From assembly GCA_903970355.1 (NCBI GenBank), contig CAJCIF010000357.1, positions 1-7,712 on the forward strand: a stretch of 7,712 nt of DNA, written 5' to 3'. How positions within the stretch are numbered: the first letter of the stretch is position 1; every line of letters starts with the position of its first letter. The position numbers and the translations under genes were made by a program. Origin of the DNA: Actinomycetota bacterium (GTDB lineage: Bacteria > Cyanobacteriota > Vampirovibrionia > Obscuribacterales > Obscuribacteraceae). The notes under the pieces are model-generated. The model was not told where the DNA came from and did not search any database. It saw nothing but the letters and a program-made list of their open reading frames with translations. This document shows positions 5,482 to 7,712 of the stretch, piece by piece.

Positions 5482-6492
5482 CTAGACGTTGTAAACATGA
5501 GCCTTGTAGCCCCTGAGATTTTCGCTTTTCCGGAACCATTCGACAGTTTCAGCCAGTCCCCTAATCAGACCATCTTTACCACCATATACAGGCGCCCAGC
5601 CGAGCAAATTCTTAGCCTTAGTATTGTCGGCCAAAAGCCTGCTTACCTCGCTTTTGTCCGGTCTGATTCTAGCCTTGTCAGTTTCAATTTCGATTTTGGC
5701 ATCCATGACTTCAGCAATCAATTTCACCGTATCGCCGATGGAAATTTCAAAGCCACTGCCTATATTTATTACTTCGCCATTGCTACTATCGCTTTCGGCA
5801 GCCGCAATAAATCCGCGCACAGTGTCAAGAACAAAGTTGAAATCTCGCGTTGGGTGCAGCGCACCCAGTTTGATCTTACGCAGACCACTTGCGATCTGAA
5901 TAATAGTAGCGGGAATAATCGCTCGTGCCGATTGACGAGGACCATATGTATTGAACGGTCGGACAATCGAAACTGGAGTGCCGAAGCTATTGTAGAAAGA
6001 AAGGGCAAGTTGATCCGCACCAATTTTGGTGGCGGCATAAGGAGATTGTCCCTGCAGCGGATGTTCTTCGGTAATAGGAACGAACTTTGCCGATCCGTAC
6101 ACTTCGCTAGTCGAAGTGTGAACGACCTTCTCCAGACCCAAGTCTCGAGCAGCTTCCAGAACATTCAACGTGCCTTTGATATTGGTGTCGACAAAAGACC
6201 CCGGCGAAACGTAGGAAAATGGAATTGCAACCAAGGCAGCCAGGTGCAAAACCATGTCACAGCCTCGCATAGCGTTTTTTACGCCATAGGGATCGCGGAT
6301 ATCACCACTAACCATTTCAATCTCTTGTTTGATCTCAACGGAACATTGGTCCAGGTTGCCCCAGGAATTCCAGGAGTTGTAACAGGCGAATGCCCTAACC
6401 TGGTATCCATTTCGAACGGCCTGCTCGGCAAGATGAGAACCAATAAATCCGTCGGAGCCCGTAATAAGCATTTTTTGAGAAGAAGCCTTCAT
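5482..6492 (-). CDS. legB: NAD-dependent sugar-nucleotide 4,6-dehydratase, LegB/PtmB-like
   Basis: 336 residues, the normal length of this extended SDR family. ATG at 6492 with AGGAG (6499-6503) six bases upstream. Residues 9-18 hold the NAD-binding loop with Gly12, Gly15 and Gly18. DIRDP (64-68) and LHLAAL (82-87) follow. The active site shows TSTSEVYG (126-133) and Tyr152-x3-Lys156. The Thr-Ser-Glu triplet is like that of GDP-mannose 4,6-dehydratases, whereas dTDP-glucose enzymes have Thr-Asp-Glu. VRPFNTYGPRQSARA (177-191) and LGALHPTRDFN (209-219) are typical of the LegB group. Family knowledge: it makes a 4-keto-6-deoxy sugar nucleotide (GDP-GlcNAc is the substrate of PtmB/LegB), the committed step towards legionaminic acid and related sugars. 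First gene of the - strand operon; the nucleotidyltransferase behind it would supply the substrate. No LegC aminotransferase is in the window, so the final sugar is unproven. Confidence 0.88.
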   Translation of the reverse strand: MKASSQKMLITGSDGFIGSHLAEQAVRNGYQVRAFACYNSWNSWGNLDQCSVEIKQEIEMVSGDIRDPYGVKNAMRGCDMVLHLAALVAIPFSYVSPGSFVDTNIKGTLNVLEAARDLGLEKVVHTSTSEVYGSAKFVPITEEHPLQGQSPYAATKIGADQLALSFYNSFGTPVSIVRPFNTYGPRQSARAIIPATIIQIASGLRKIKLGALHPTRDFNFVLDTVRGFIAAAESDSSNGEVINIGSGFEISIGDTVKLIAEVMDAKIEIETDKARIRPDKSEVSRLLADNTKAKNLLGWAPVYGGKDGLIRGLAETVEWFRKSENLRGYKAHVYNV

Positions 6493-6528
6493 ACCAAACT
6501 CCTAAGCCGCAGCGAAGTCTTGATGTGG

Positions 6529-6539
6529 TGATACTATCA
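6529..6539. promoter_or_regulatory. Palindromic element in the divergent region; candidate back-to-back extended -10 promoters or operator
   Basis: TGATACTATCA is a perfect 11-base palindrome near the middle of the 98-bp gap between the divergent dehydratase and glycosyltransferase genes. On the + strand it reads TG-A-TACTAT, and on the - strand TG-A-TAGTAT; both are extended -10 forms matching TATAAT at four of six bases. Start sites about seven bases beyond would give leaders of roughly 30 bases (- strand) and 45 bases (+ strand). No good -35 accompanies either. A second small inverted repeat, AAGCT/AGCTT, lies beside it at 6539-6553. Confidence 0.3.
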
Positions 6540-6590
6540 AGCTCAAGCAGCTTATGAGTTGCAATTGGTTAATCAGGGTTAGCTCAGCCA

Positions 6591-7712
6591 ATGCGTATCG
6601 CCATAATAACCATTTCATTTCCTCTCACTCTACAGGAAGACCCGTCGTTTCCGGCTAGCTGGGAGCTCGCCCGCGCCTTAAAAAATGCCGGACATGAAGT
6701 TTTGATTGTTACCTTCGGAAGAAAAGACTCCCTCGAAAGTGACGGCACTCTAAGCGAATTAGCAGGGCTGAAAATATTTCGAAAAGTTTTTGACTGGGCC
6801 GACTTTCCCGGCGTTCAGTGCCCCCCCTACGCTCAATTCAATTGGGTTGCCGGACAAGCATTGACTCTTTATGAAGCAGCTCAAACCGTTATCGAGGATT
6901 TTGCTCCCGATGTCATTGAGTGCCAGGAATTCAACGGCCTGGGTTTTTACTGGGCTGTAAATCACCGGTATCCTTTGGTTATTCGCTGTTATGGGCCTTT
7001 ATCAACTCTGATGCGCAAAGGGCTCACTGGACAATGCACCGCTGGCGATACCGATTTAGTTGCCGCACTAGAGTTAGCCACGCTTTCAGAGGCGGACGCC
7101 ATAGTCTCCATATGCGGTGATATCGCCAATGTCCTATCCGAACAATCAGGTATTCCGAAAGAGCAATTCAAGATAATCAGAACGCCTTACTCCTCACCTG
7201 ATCAGTTGCAACTAGCCGAGAGCTTTACTCAAACGAAGCCCGACGAATTCCAATACGCTGTCGACGCGTTTCCAAAATTATTTTTCCTAGCCAGAGTTGT
7301 TCCCCAAAAAGGAGCTCATGTATTGCTCAAAGCTCTGCCGAAAATAGCCGAACGGTTTCCAAAGTTCCAGATCGCCATCGCTGGTTTCGAAGGCATAGAG
7401 GCGGGGGCGACTGAACCATACGCCAATTTTATGCGTGCAAAGTTGAAGGACTTAGGTTTATTGGACCGTGTTGAATTCCTCGGCTTTGCTGAGCGCGACT
7501 TAATTAAGCGCAAAGTGCACGAGGCGGATTTATCGCTTTTCCCAAGCCTATATGAAACTGCTTGTTATGCGTGTATCGAAGCCATGTCTTATGGCGGCTG
7601 CGTAGTTGCATCGCAAGTTGGAGGCTTGCCTGAGTATGTATCACACGGTCAAGATGGCTGGCTGTTCAAGGTTGGAGACGCTGAACAACTCGCTAAAGCT
7701 GTAGTCCAACTG
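6591..7712 (+). CDS. GT4-family GT-B glycosyltransferase (3' end outside window)
   Basis: The frame is open from the ATG at 6591 to the window edge, giving 374 residues. An in-frame stop lies 18 bases upstream (TAA at 6570-6572) with no other start between, so the ATG is well fixed although the ribosome binding site is weak (AGGG at 6575-6578). The N-terminal domain opens with MRIAIITISFP and has WELARALKNAGHEVLIVT (24-41), the acceptor-domain helix and strand of GT4. The donor domain is canonical: FFLARVVPQKGAHVLLKAL (231-249) with Arg235 and Lys240 for nucleotide phosphates, IAIAGFEG (261-268), VEFLGFA (294-300), then FPSLYETACYACIEAMSYG (317-335) with the EX7E pair Glu322 and Glu330, and VGGLPEYV (343-350). 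It retains every motif missing from the two - strand transferases. Typical enzymes use a UDP- or GDP-sugar with retention. Acceptor unknown; probably surface polysaccharide. A run of seven C lies in codons 77-79. Confidence 0.9.
   Translation, partial: MRIAIITISFPLTLQEDPSFPASWELARALKNAGHEVLIVTFGRKDSLESDGTLSELAGLKIFRKVFDWADFPGVQCPPYAQFNWVAGQALTLYEAAQTVIEDFAPDVIECQEFNGLGFYWAVNHRYPLVIRCYGPLSTLMRKGLTGQCTAGDTDLVAALELATLSEADAIVSICGDIANVLSEQSGIPKEQFKIIRTPYSSPDQLQLAESFTQTKPDEFQYAVDAFPKLFFLARVVPQKGAHVLLKALPKIAERFPKFQIAIAGFEGIEAGATEPYANFMRAKLKDLGLLDRVEFLGFAERDLIKRKVHEADLSLFPSLYETACYACIEAMSYGGCVVASQVGGLPEYVSHGQDGWLFKVGDAEQLAKAVVQL

Noticed and set aside
5497..6531. A 344-codon open frame on the + strand opposite the dehydratase gene
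   Set aside because: It lies antisense to a gene with clear family motifs throughout, and its translation is rich in Arg, Asn and Ser with no recognisable domain. The - strand gene explains the region.

Overview
The window looks like a bacterial chromosome segment of moderate GC, with short intergenic spaces and frequent GTG or TTG starts. Its content points to cell-surface polysaccharide or glycoconjugate synthesis: a sugar-nucleotide dehydratase, a CBS-fused nucleotidyltransferase and three GT-B glycosyltransferases. Next to these lie a secreted TPR protein and a small protein with YD-like repeats. The style of the secreted TPR protein, the YD-like protein and the Gln/Asn-rich tail at the left edge recalls the non-photosynthetic cyanobacterial relatives (Obscuribacterales/Melainabacteria). 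That placement is an impression from protein style, not a demonstrated assignment.

Layout, left to right. The 3' end of a + strand gene (1-174) is followed by a strong, nearly symmetrical terminator hairpin (203-239). A + strand gene (351-1064) encodes a 237-residue protein with YD-like motifs. It runs tail-to-tail, with a 4-bp overlap, into a - strand gene for an exported TPR protein (1061 to about 1732). A roughly 240-bp gene-poor spacer follows (1733-1971). It holds six related GGATACAAT-type half-units arranged as three pairs, a perfect 10-bp palindrome, a second hairpin, and a 25-codon + strand reading frame that may be a gene remnant.

The core is a tight - strand operon, transcribed from 6492 down to 1972. 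Its order is a LegB/PtmB-type NAD-dependent 4,6-dehydratase, a CBS-nucleotidyltransferase of PtmE/LegX type, and two related but divergent glycosyltransferases. The last two genes overlap by ATGA. The first two genes resemble the GDP-sugar branch known from legionaminic acid synthesis: one enzyme activates an amino sugar-1-phosphate and the other dehydrates the sugar nucleotide to a 4-keto-6-deoxy sugar. The aminotransferase and later steps of that pathway are not in the window, so the final sugar is unknown. The two glycosyltransferases presumably use this sugar or its products.

A divergent + strand gene (6591 to the window end, open at the right edge) encodes a canonical GT4 glycosyltransferase. 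The 98-bp divergent region centres on an 11-bp palindrome that reads as an extended -10 element on both strands.

I found no RNA genes, CRISPR array, phage genes or transposase. The parts that stand out most are the divergent tandem glycosyltransferase pair, which share a missing EX7E motif, and the repeat-rich spacer after the operon.
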